This document shows, one piece after another, positions 47,894-55,327 of a stretch of DNA of 59,087 bases. Origin of the DNA: CAYPHY01 sp964410625 (lineage in GTDB: Bacteria; Chloroflexota; Anaerolineae; Promineifilales; Promineifilaceae); NCBI GenBank assembly GCA_964410625.1, contig CAYPHY010000032.1:1-59087 (forward strand). The letters are read 5' to 3'. Numbering within the stretch: position 1 is the first letter of the stretch; every line of letters starts with the position of its first letter. A program made the translations under genes and the position numbers. Below the pieces are notes generated by a model. That model did no database searches and was not told the origin of the DNA. It saw only the letters and a program-made list of their open reading frames with translations.

Positions 47894-49867
47894 TCAGAAA
47901 CGATTCCGCTGCGCCCAGGCCTGGGTGATGCGGTCGAGGATGATCGCCATAATCACAATCGCCAGCCCGGCTTCCACACCGCGCCCTGTCTCTACCCTTG
48001 CCAACCCCGTCACCGCTTCCAGGCCCAGGCCACCGCCGCCGACCAATCCGGCGATAATCACCATCGACAAGACGAGCATGATTGTCTGGTTGACGCCGGT
48101 CAGGATCGCCGGAAGTGCCAGGGGCAGTTGCACCTTGAGCAAGGTCTGCCTGGCTGTGGAGCCAAATGCCTCGGCCGCTTCCACCGCTTCGGGATCGACC
48201 TGGCGGATACCGAGCGTGGTCAGCCGGATAGCGGGGGGCAGCGCGTAAAGCACTGAGGCCATGATGCCGGGGATACGGCCGACATTAAAGAGCATAATCA
48301 CCGGGACGAGATAGACAAAGGGGGGAATGGTCTGTAAGAAGTCCAGCAGTGGCTGGAGCATTTTCTCCACATTTTGGCTGCGTGCCGCCCAAATCCCCAG
48401 CGGGATGCCAATTAGCAACGATAGCCCGACGGCGACCATCACCTGGCTGAAGGTGTCCATCGCATGATTCCACATGCCCAACAGGCCAAGGGAAAGCATC
48501 CCCAGGGCGGCAAAAAGGGCCAGCCGCCGACCGGCCGCTACCCAGGCGATGAAGGCCACCCCCAGCACCACGACCGGCCAGGGGAGGAAGTTTTGGAAGA
48601 AGTGGCGCAGCGGGTTTAAGATGCGAATGGTTAGAAAATCGCTGAAGGGGCCGGTTCCGAGGGGTAAGTCACCGATCTGGTAGAGGTTGTCGCGCATCCA
48701 GGCGACGGCCGTATCAACCATTGGCGCAATTCGTAATTGCCAGGAGGAGGGGAAGTCGGCCGTTCCCGTTTGCAAGCCAACCACCAAAAAAACCAGCAGC
48801 AAGAGCAAACTGCCCAGCAAATAAGCATGGCGTTTGATAAACGGCTGCTTGCCGCCCGCGTCAAGATGGCCTGTGCGTCGTTGCTGGGCAAACGCCTGGC
48901 TGAGCCGGTCGAGCAGAATGGCGAGAAAGACAATCGCCAGCCCCGCTTCCAACCCTTCGCCAACCCGTAAGCGTTGTAGGGAGACAAGCACTTCACGCCC
49001 CAGGCCGCCCGCGCCGATCAGCGCGGCAATGACGACGATGCCCAAAGCCATCATGATCGTCTGGTTGACCCCGGCCATGATCGTTGGCGCGGCCAGCGGC
49101 AGTTGCACCTTGAACAAGGTCTGGCGTTCGGTTGAGCCGAAGCTGTGGGCGGCTTCCACGGCCGCCGGGTCCACCTGCCGGATACCGAGGGTGGTCAGCC
49201 GGATGGCCGGGGGCAAGGCGAAGATCACCGTGGCGATCACGCTCGGAACGCGGGCAATGCCAAAGAAGAGCAAGGCGGGGATGAGATAGACAAAGGTGGG
49301 CATGGTCTGCATTCCGTCCAGTATCGGCCGCAGCACCGTCTCAAATCGTTCATGTCGCGCGGCGAAAATGCCCAAGGGAATACCGATCAACAAAGAGATG
49401 GCGACGGCAACGCCCATCAAGGCCAGCGTTTGCATACTCTCGTCCCATAGCCCAAAGAGGCCAGTGAAGAGCAGGCAAGCGGCCGTTAGCACAGCCAGCG
49501 ACGGGCCGCCCAGCCGGTAGCCGAGCAGGAGCGTGCCCACAACCAGCACCAACCAGGGCATCCAGAGCAGGAAATTTTCTAGGCGGCGCAGCGTAAAATC
49601 AATGGCGTCGCTTAGTGGCTCAAAGAACACCAGGAAGAGCGGATGGCTGGTGCGGTTGGCGATCACCCAGCCTTCGAAGGCGTCAATCGGTTGGCGCAGG
49701 CCGAGGTTCCACGCTTCGGGGAAACGCTGCAACTCCGGCGCGGTTTGGGCCAGGAGGAAGAGCAGGACGGCCGCCAGCACCGCACCGCCGATGAGAAACG
49801 GCCGTGTCCCCCAGGGGGACGGCCGTGACTGTGGTAAACGGAGTATCGGTTCGGCGCTGCTGTCCAT
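47894..49867 (-). CDS. Tandem-fused ABC transporter permease (ProW/OpuAB-like, two permease domains)
   Basis: This 657-residue protein contains two complete binding-protein-dependent permease modules. Each has its ATPase-contacting EAA loop: EAAHSFGSTERQTLFKVQLPLA (first half) and EAAEAFGSTARQTLLKVQLP (second half). TLALMGVAVAISLLIGIPLGIFAARHERFE and TFSQVMVAVGLSLLIGIPLGIWAARSQN show the duplication. It would form the whole membrane pore for betaine or related osmolytes. The ATPase gene normally adjacent is missing in this window, and the binding protein is encoded on the opposite strand at 44646. The 3' end lies near repeat G. Confidence 0.9.
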   Translation of the reverse strand: MDSSAEPILRLPQSRPSPWGTRPFLIGGAVLAAVLLFLLAQTAPELQRFPEAWNLGLRQPIDAFEGWVIANRTSHPLFLVFFEPLSDAIDFTLRRLENFLLWMPWLVLVVGTLLLGYRLGGPSLAVLTAACLLFTGLFGLWDESMQTLALMGVAVAISLLIGIPLGIFAARHERFETVLRPILDGMQTMPTFVYLIPALLFFGIARVPSVIATVIFALPPAIRLTTLGIRQVDPAAVEAAHSFGSTERQTLFKVQLPLAAPTIMAGVNQTIMMALGIVVIAALIGAGGLGREVLVSLQRLRVGEGLEAGLAIVFLAILLDRLSQAFAQQRRTGHLDAGGKQPFIKRHAYLLGSLLLLLVFLVVGLQTGTADFPSSWQLRIAPMVDTAVAWMRDNLYQIGDLPLGTGPFSDFLTIRILNPLRHFFQNFLPWPVVVLGVAFIAWVAAGRRLALFAALGMLSLGLLGMWNHAMDTFSQVMVAVGLSLLIGIPLGIWAARSQNVEKMLQPLLDFLQTIPPFVYLVPVIMLFNVGRIPGIMASVLYALPPAIRLTTLGIRQVDPEAVEAAEAFGSTARQTLLKVQLPLALPAILTGVNQTIMLVLSMVIIAGLVGGGGLGLEAVTGLARVETGRGVEAGLAIVIMAIILDRITQAWAQRNRF

Positions 49868-49898
49868 CTGATAAACCTCCCTTTAAAAGCGTTACGCA

Positions 49899-49990
49899 GA
49901 TCGCGCGGTATACATTCACGAATGCCGAACGCAGATGACGCTGATTTTAGCCCTTTATGCTTAATCCATACAATCCGCATCATTCGCATC
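49899..49990. repeat. Repeat family E copy (ACGCAGATGACGCTGATTTT) at the end of ndh
   Basis: ACGCAGATCGCGCGG and ACGCAGATGACGCTGATTTT are followed by CCGCATCATTCGCATCAAC, partly complementary to the GATGACGC units. The last residues of the ndh product (DANDADCMD) are encoded by it. Other copies are at 53389-53460 and 58963-59008. Confidence 0.55.
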
Positions 49991-51316
49991 AACAGGCTCG
50001 TCGGAAGCGGGTTGGCCGGTGAGTAGTGAGGTTCCGAGCGTGGGGTAGGGGGCGGAGCCGGTGATCAGTCTTGCGCCGCGCTTGCGCGTCCAAAAGTAGC
50101 TGGCCCATTGGATCATCACCAGTAGCTTGTTGTCGAACTCGATCAGGAACTGGATGTGGACAAAAACCCAGACCAGCCAGGCGAAGAATCCGCTGAAGCG
50201 GAATCCACTAATGTCGGCGACGGCCGCGCTGCGGCCGATCACTGCCAGGTTGCCCTTATCGCTGTAACGAAAGGGGGGCAACGTTTGTCCTTTGGCCTGC
50301 TTGCGGAGCAAGTTGGCGACATAGCGCCCCTGTTGCATTGCGACTTGCGCCACACCGGGCAGTGGCTCTCCCGTTTCATCTTCCAGATAGGCCAGATCGC
50401 CAATCACAAAGATGTTGGGATGGTTGGGAATGGAGAGGTCGGGCTGGACTTTGACACGGCCGCTGCGATCCAACTCTACGCCTGCTTCTCGCGCCAAGAC
50501 CTGGCCCATCCTAGACGCTTTGACCCCGGCCGCCCAAATCACATTCTGGACAGCCATAAATTGCGCTTCGCCATTGTCCTGGTTTTGTAAGAGAACGCCT
50601 CCCTCTTGCACGTCGTTCACCCGCGTATGGGTGCGGATGGTTACACCCAGCTTTTGCAGATCACGCGCTGCTTTGGCCGATAGGTTGGGTGGATAGGTGG
50701 GCAGAACCCGGTCTAGCCCCTCGACTAAGATAATGTTGGCTTCGGTGGGGTCAATATTGCGAAATTCGCCACGCATCGTATAACGGGCCAGTTCGGCCAG
50801 CGTCCCAGCCATCTCCACGCCGGTTGGCCCCGCGCCAACGATGACGAAGTTGAGCAGCGAACGGCGTTTTTCTGGATCAGGTTCTCGTTCGGCCGTCTCA
50901 AAAGCCAATAAGATGCGGCGGCGAATCGTGGTCGCGTCCTCGATTGTTTTCAGGCCGGGGGCCAACTCCGCCCACGCTTCGTCGCGGCCGAAATAGTGGT
51001 GGGTTGCGCCGGTGGCGACGATGAGTATATCAAACGAGAACCTTTCATCGTGAAGGATAAGGCACTGTTGTCGAAGATCAATATCCTGCACGTTGGCAGT
51101 GATCACGCGCACGTTCTTTGCACGGCGCAAAACAGCACGCAGCGGTGAAGAGATGTCGCTGGGGGCGAGGCCACCGGTTGCTACTTGATAGAGCAGAGGT
51201 TGGAAGAGATGGAAGTTGCGCCGGTCTACCAGCGTCACCTGGAAGGGGGCATTACGCAACCACTTGGCCGCATACAGCCCGCCAAACCCGCCACCAACGA
51301 TCACGACATGCTTCAT
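49961..51316 (-). CDS. ndh: Type II NADH:quinone oxidoreductase (NDH-2)
   Basis: 451-residue single-subunit flavoenzyme: FAD site VVIVGGGFGGLYAAKWL, LYQVATGGLAPSDISSPLR, second dinucleotide site FVIVGAGPTGVEMAGTLAEL, VIWAAGVKAS, IFVIGDLAYLED and the quinone-site AQVAMQQGRYVAN. The C-terminal part (FSGFFAWLVWVFVHIQFLIEFDNKLLVMIQWASYFWTRKRG) gives amphipathic membrane attachment. It oxidises NADH without pumping protons and could re-oxidise NADH from the formate dehydrogenase into menaquinone. The C-terminus runs into a repeat. Confidence 0.93.
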   Translation of the reverse strand: MKHVVIVGGGFGGLYAAKWLRNAPFQVTLVDRRNFHLFQPLLYQVATGGLAPSDISSPLRAVLRRAKNVRVITANVQDIDLRQQCLILHDERFSFDILIVATGATHHYFGRDEAWAELAPGLKTIEDATTIRRRILLAFETAEREPDPEKRRSLLNFVIVGAGPTGVEMAGTLAELARYTMRGEFRNIDPTEANIILVEGLDRVLPTYPPNLSAKAARDLQKLGVTIRTHTRVNDVQEGGVLLQNQDNGEAQFMAVQNVIWAAGVKASRMGQVLAREAGVELDRSGRVKVQPDLSIPNHPNIFVIGDLAYLEDETGEPLPGVAQVAMQQGRYVANLLRKQAKGQTLPPFRYSDKGNLAVIGRSAAVADISGFRFSGFFAWLVWVFVHIQFLIEFDNKLLVMIQWASYFWTRKRGARLITGSAPYPTLGTSLLTGQPASDEPVDANDADCMD

Positions 51317-51389
51317 CTATCTACCACAAAAACCCAAAGCCACAACGTTCTGTGTAGTCGGCTTTGGGGCATGGCGATGGCCTCGGTCT

Positions 51390-52241
51390 CTATGCTGTGT
51401 AGTAGGCGATTCCGACCGTGCCAGGGCCAACGTGCGTTCCAATCACAGGGGTTAGTTCATTCTGCACCAGTTCAACAGGGTTGGCTATTTGCTGGAGTTG
51501 TTGGACGAGGTGCGCCTGGTCTTCCGGCGCGGCCGCACCAATGGTCGCGGCATGGACGTTTTGTTTACCAGCCAGGTCTTGTTGGGCGATGTCGAGGATG
51601 TGTTGCATCGCCTTGCGCTTGGTGCGTACCCGCGTCAATGGCTCAATGCGGCCGTCGGCCAAATGCAAAACGGGTTTCATCGAAAGCATGGAACCTAACA
51701 AGCGTTGCGCCCCACCAATGCGGCCGCCGCGGTGGAGGAACTCCAGTGTATCAACCACAAACATGATCTTCACTTTTGGCACAAGGTCACGGACGATCTC
51801 GGCCACTTCCTGGGCGCTTTTGCCCGCTTCGGCCGCGCGTGCCGCTGCCAAGACCTGCAACCCCAGTCCCAGCGACGCCGAACGAGAGTCAACGATCTCA
51901 ATTGGAAAATCCCCCATTGCTTGCAAGGCGGTATGGGCGGAAGATAAGGTGCCACTCAGATGCTCGGAAATAAAGATGCCGACAATGCTATCGGCCGTTT
52001 CCGCCAGTTCGCTGAAAACCTCCACAAACTGTCCAGGGGATGCTTGCGAAGTGGTGGGGATTTCTTTGGCTGTGCTAAGACGACGGTAAAAGCCATCGGG
52101 GAAAATATCAATTCCATCGAGCAGGCTTTCCCCTTCCCAGTTGAGGATTTGGGGAATGACGCGGATGTTGTGCTTGCGAACTAACTCGGCGGGTAAATTG
52201 GCGGTGCTATCGGTCATAATAGCAACTGGTACTTTGGCCAT
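51390..52241 (-). CDS. DegV family fatty-acid-binding protein
   Basis: This 283-residue DegV-fold protein has VAIMTDSTANLPAELVRKHNIRVIPQ, EIPTTSQASPGQF, IVGIFISEHLSGTLSSAHTAL, EIVDSRSASLGLG, FVVDTLEFLHRGGRIGGAQ and TPVIGTHVGPGTVGIAYY. Members bind acyl chains and in Firmicutes hand them to fatty acid kinase (FakB role). No fakA is seen here. ATG 52241 has AAGGAG 11 bases upstream; the frame is open further up to 52319 but without family similarity. Confidence 0.92.
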   Translation of the reverse strand: MAKVPVAIMTDSTANLPAELVRKHNIRVIPQILNWEGESLLDGIDIFPDGFYRRLSTAKEIPTTSQASPGQFVEVFSELAETADSIVGIFISEHLSGTLSSAHTALQAMGDFPIEIVDSRSASLGLGLQVLAAARAAEAGKSAQEVAEIVRDLVPKVKIMFVVDTLEFLHRGGRIGGAQRLLGSMLSMKPVLHLADGRIEPLTRVRTKRKAMQHILDIAQQDLAGKQNVHAATIGAAAPEDQAHLVQQLQQIANPVELVQNELTPVIGTHVGPGTVGIAYYTA

Positions 52242-52485
52242 GGACAAACTTACTCCTTCAGCAGCTAACCTATGTTTATTTGAGCTATGGTTGTCAGGGG
52301 CAAGCTGGAGTTTCAACAATCCTTTCGCACTGTTGCTCCGCCTGCTTCCCCCTGTCTCATGCTCTGTTGTGGGCTATACAATTTGAGATTTAGTAAAGCT
52401 TTAGCGCGTCCAGATTTTATGCAAGAGCGCGGGAAAGGGCAAAGAATAGCGAATATCGTCGGTTTTAGGCTTTCAGGCTGCTGAG

Positions 52486-53316
52486 TTAGGGCGGGGTTGG
52501 CTTTGTCTGGCCCGCTTTGACCAATACGCGTGTCGTCTGGTAGACGTCTTTGCTTCTAACCAGCGTTTCGCCGACGAGGACCGCATCTACGCCAATGGCT
52601 GCCATCTGGCGCACATCGTCGGCCGACTTTAGCCCGCTTTCGGCAATGGTCACGATTTCGGGGGGGATGGCTGTTCTTAGCCGGGCGGTATTGGCAAAAT
52701 CAACGGTGAAGGTCTGCAAATTGCGGTTGTTGACGCCGATGATACGCGGATTGAGGCGCAAGACGCGCTCTAGCTCTTCTTCGGTATGCACCTCCACCAG
52801 CGCGTGCATGGCGAGTTGGTGGGTCAGCGCGAGCAGTTGCTTGATCTCGCTGTCGCTCAACACGGCGGCGATCAGCAACAGCGCGTCCGCCCCGGCCACC
52901 CGCGCCTCATAGACCTGATAGGGGTGAAAGATGAAGTCTTTACGCAAGACGGGCAGGCGCACGCTCTCTTTTACGTCGCGTAGATGTTCGAGCGAGCCTT
53001 GAAAGTGGCGGCCGTCGGTCAATACGGAGATCGCGCTCGCGCCAGCCCGTTCATACGTTTGCGCCAACACCACTGGATCGTAGTGGGGGACCATCAGCCC
53101 CTTGCTCGGCGACGCTTTTTTACATTCGGCAATGAGCGAGACGCCGGGGGCTTTCAGCGCGGCGTAAAAGTCGCGCGTTGGTTGGGCGACGCTGGCAAAC
53201 GCCCGCAAATCTTCAAACGGGACTTCCTGCATCGTTTTCGGCAGTTGGTCGCGGTGGTAGGCCATGATCTCATCGAGCATGGTCCCCCGTCGTTGGGCAA
53301 GTTGGCTTACACTCAT
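52486..53316 (-). CDS. trpC: Indole-3-glycerol phosphate synthase
   Basis: This 276-residue TIM barrel carries out the fourth step of tryptophan biosynthesis (CdRP to indole-3-glycerol phosphate). Signatures are LIAECKKASPSKG (catalytic Lys), AISVLTDGRHFQGSLEHL, VLRKDFIFHPYQVYEA, ADALLLIAAVL, VEVHTEEELERVL, IIGVNNRNLQTFTVD and IAESGLKSADDVRQM. It is not fused to trpF. It is separated from trpD by a Uma2 gene and repeats. Confidence 0.95.
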   Translation of the reverse strand: MSVSQLAQRRGTMLDEIMAYHRDQLPKTMQEVPFEDLRAFASVAQPTRDFYAALKAPGVSLIAECKKASPSKGLMVPHYDPVVLAQTYERAGASAISVLTDGRHFQGSLEHLRDVKESVRLPVLRKDFIFHPYQVYEARVAGADALLLIAAVLSDSEIKQLLALTHQLAMHALVEVHTEEELERVLRLNPRIIGVNNRNLQTFTVDFANTARLRTAIPPEIVTIAESGLKSADDVRQMAAIGVDAVLVGETLVRSKDVYQTTRVLVKAGQTKPTPP

Positions 53317-53329
53317 AAAGGTTTACTTA

Positions 53330-53470
53330 ACCACAGATTGACACAGATTGAACGGAGCAACACAGTTATGTTTGCACGTTAAGAGGGAACGCTGATTTTC
53401 GCGGATAAAACGCAGATTCGCGCTGATTTTTAGAAAAGATCGGCGTGAATCTGCGTCCCATCTTGCACTA
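53330..53470. repeat. Repeat family E with CACAGATTGACACAGATTGA prefix
   Basis: AACCACAGATTGACACAGAT is followed by CGCTGATTTTCGCGGATAAA, ACGCAGATTCGCGCTGATTT and, in the opposite sense, GGCGTGAATCTGCGTCC. The arms around 53412-53430 and 53442-53457 are complementary. It fills the gap between trpC and the Uma2 gene. Confidence 0.7.
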
Positions 53471-53483
53471 TGATTCATATTGA

Positions 53484-54077
53484 TTAACGGGCGAATACAT
53501 CGGCAACATTGAGCTTGAAATCTACCAGAACGGTAGAGTTTACTTGCTCGCCAGCCTCATACACGCCTTGCTGAATATACTCCTCATCTTGCAGCGATAA
53601 TATTTCAACCGTTCGTAAGCGGTAATCTACCAGCCAATACTCGGCTACCCCTGCCTGGCGGTAAAGTTCTAACTTGATTTTGCGATCATGCGCCCAGTTG
53701 CTCGGCGAGAGGACTTCTACGACCAAATCTGGCACGCCCTCAATGTACTGCTTGCCGATGATATGGCTGCGCTGCTTAGAGATGAATACTACATCCGGTT
53801 CAATTGGCACTTCCTGGCCGGGCAAGCGCACACCTATCGGCGCACTAACAACTATCCCAAGATCGTTATCACGAGCGTGCAAACGCATCCACATGATCAG
53901 GTTCGATACTGTGTTTTGATGCTCAAACGAAGGAGGGGGCATGATGTGTAACACTCCGTCAATCACTTCATAGCGGTAGCCATCATCGGGCAGACGCGCC
54001 CAATCTTCATAGGTCCACTCTCCCTGCTTGGGCCAATGGAGTTGTGCTTCCGCTTGGGTAAACTCTTTTAGTGCCAT
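53484..54077 (-). CDS. Uma2 family (DUF820) restriction-endonuclease-fold protein, intact
   Basis: 197 residues: WTYEDWARLPDDGYRYEVIDGVLHIMPPPSFEHQ, VRLPGQEVPIEPDVVFIS (catalytic Asp), VPDLVVEVLSPSNWAHDRKIKLELYRQAGVAEYWLVD (Glu and Lys region) and the usual C-terminal strands. ATG 54077 is preceded by AGAGGG; 15 further upstream codons are open but atypical. Its biological role is unknown. It lies between trpC and trpD, where it is not functionally expected. It is the intact counterpart of the interrupted gene at 3342-4052, though only distantly similar. Confidence 0.9.
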   Translation of the reverse strand: MALKEFTQAEAQLHWPKQGEWTYEDWARLPDDGYRYEVIDGVLHIMPPPSFEHQNTVSNLIMWMRLHARDNDLGIVVSAPIGVRLPGQEVPIEPDVVFISKQRSHIIGKQYIEGVPDLVVEVLSPSNWAHDRKIKLELYRQAGVAEYWLVDYRLRTVEILSLQDEEYIQQGVYEAGEQVNSTVLVDFKLNVADVFAR

Positions 54078-54203
54078 TACAAGCCCTCTTTCTGCCTTGC
54101 CCGGCTCTGCTGAACGAGCCAATGACAGGGCTGCCTACTTCTCCATGCACTCTTCTTCGTATGATTGTAGCACATCAGCAGGGGTATCGTTTCGATTAAA
54201 TTT

Positions 54204-55232
54204 TTAGTCAGCGAACCGTTGCGTTCTAACTAACCATTTATCAAGCGTATTTTGTGCTGCGCCGCTGTCGATGGCTTCACGCGCGGCCGCCAGTCCTGTT
54301 GCCCAATCGCTGCTTTCCAGGCTTAACACGGCGGCGGCATTCAACACCACGATATCGCGGCGCGGCCCCTGGTCGCTGCCGGAGAGAATGTTGCGCGTGA
54401 TTTGCGCGTTTTCCTGTGGCGTGCCACCGATCAGGTCGTCCAGCGTGGCCGGTGGCAGATCGAGCGAGGCCGGGTCAAGATCGGTATTGGTGACGCGGCC
54501 GTCGCGCAAATGGCTGACCCGATTCACGCCCGTTGTCGAAAGTTCATCCAGCCCACCGGCCCCATGTACGACATAAGCCGCCTCGCTGCCCAGCGTGCCG
54601 AGGACATGGGCCATTGTTTCCGTCAGTGCCGGATCATAGACGCCAATCAGTTGGTGGGTCGCCCCGGCAGGGTTGGTCAGCGGGCCGAGGATGTTGAAGA
54701 TCGTCCGTTGGCCGATCTCGCGGCGCGGGCCAATGGCAAAGCGCATCGCCGGATGGTGGTTGATCGCGTAGAGGAAACCGATCCCCACCTCTTGCACACA
54801 CTCGGCCACCTGTTCCGGGCTGAGATCGAGATTGGCCCCCAGGGCGAGCAGCACATCGGCCGAGCCTGATTGGCTGCTGGCGGCGCGGTTGCCGTGCTTC
54901 GCCACCTTCAGCCCACAGGCGGCAAGGACAAAGGCGGCCGTGGTGGAGATGTTGAAGGTGTGCTTGCCATCCCCTCCCGTGCCGCAGGTGTCTACCAGAC
55001 GGCCGCTCTCCGGCAACAATACATCCACCGGAATGACATGGCGGCGCATGGAGCGTGCGCTCCCGGCGATCTCTTCCACCGTCTCACCCTTCATGCGCAA
55101 GGCGGTCAGGTAGCTGCCGATCTGCGCCTGGCTGGAAACGCCGTCCATGATCGCGTCCATCGCCGCTTCCGCTTCTTCCAGGCTCAAGTCCTGGCGGTTG
55201 ATCACTTTCGCAATTGCTGCTCGTAATGGCAT
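54204..55232 (-). CDS. trpD: Anthranilate phosphoribosyltransferase
   Basis: 342 residues catalysing anthranilate plus PRPP to phosphoribosylanthranilate. Family signatures are LVDTCGTGGDGKHTFNISTTAAFVLAACGLKVAKHGNRAASSQSGSADVL, in which CGTGGD and NIST bind PRPP, then GIGFLYAINHHPAMRFAIGPRREIGQRTIFNILGPLTNPA and HGAGGLDELST. Either ATG 55232 or 55241 could start it; AGGA is placed better for 55232. Repeats A6 and B lie directly upstream. Confidence 0.95.
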   Translation of the reverse strand: MPLRAAIAKVINRQDLSLEEAEAAMDAIMDGVSSQAQIGSYLTALRMKGETVEEIAGSARSMRRHVIPVDVLLPESGRLVDTCGTGGDGKHTFNISTTAAFVLAACGLKVAKHGNRAASSQSGSADVLLALGANLDLSPEQVAECVQEVGIGFLYAINHHPAMRFAIGPRREIGQRTIFNILGPLTNPAGATHQLIGVYDPALTETMAHVLGTLGSEAAYVVHGAGGLDELSTTGVNRVSHLRDGRVTNTDLDPASLDLPPATLDDLIGGTPQENAQITRNILSGSDQGPRRDIVVLNAAAVLSLESSDWATGLAAAREAIDSGAAQNTLDKWLVRTQRFAD

Positions 55233-55243
55233 AAGAAGCATCC

Positions 55244-55327
55244 TAATGGTTAATTGTGAATGGTCAATTGTTAATTGTTAATGTTGGCCATTCCCCAATC
55301 TCCAATCTCTAATCTCCCAGTCTCTTA
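55244..55327. repeat. Repeat B copy plus repeat A6 between trpD and the M16 peptidase gene
   Basis: ATGGTTAATTGTGAATGGTC AATTGTTAATTGTTAATG (55246-55282) is family B. CCCAATCTCCAATCTCTAAT CTCCCAGTCTCTTA (55294-55327) is family A, starting immediately at the peptidase stop codon. As in acnX, the two families are side by side. Confidence 0.75.
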
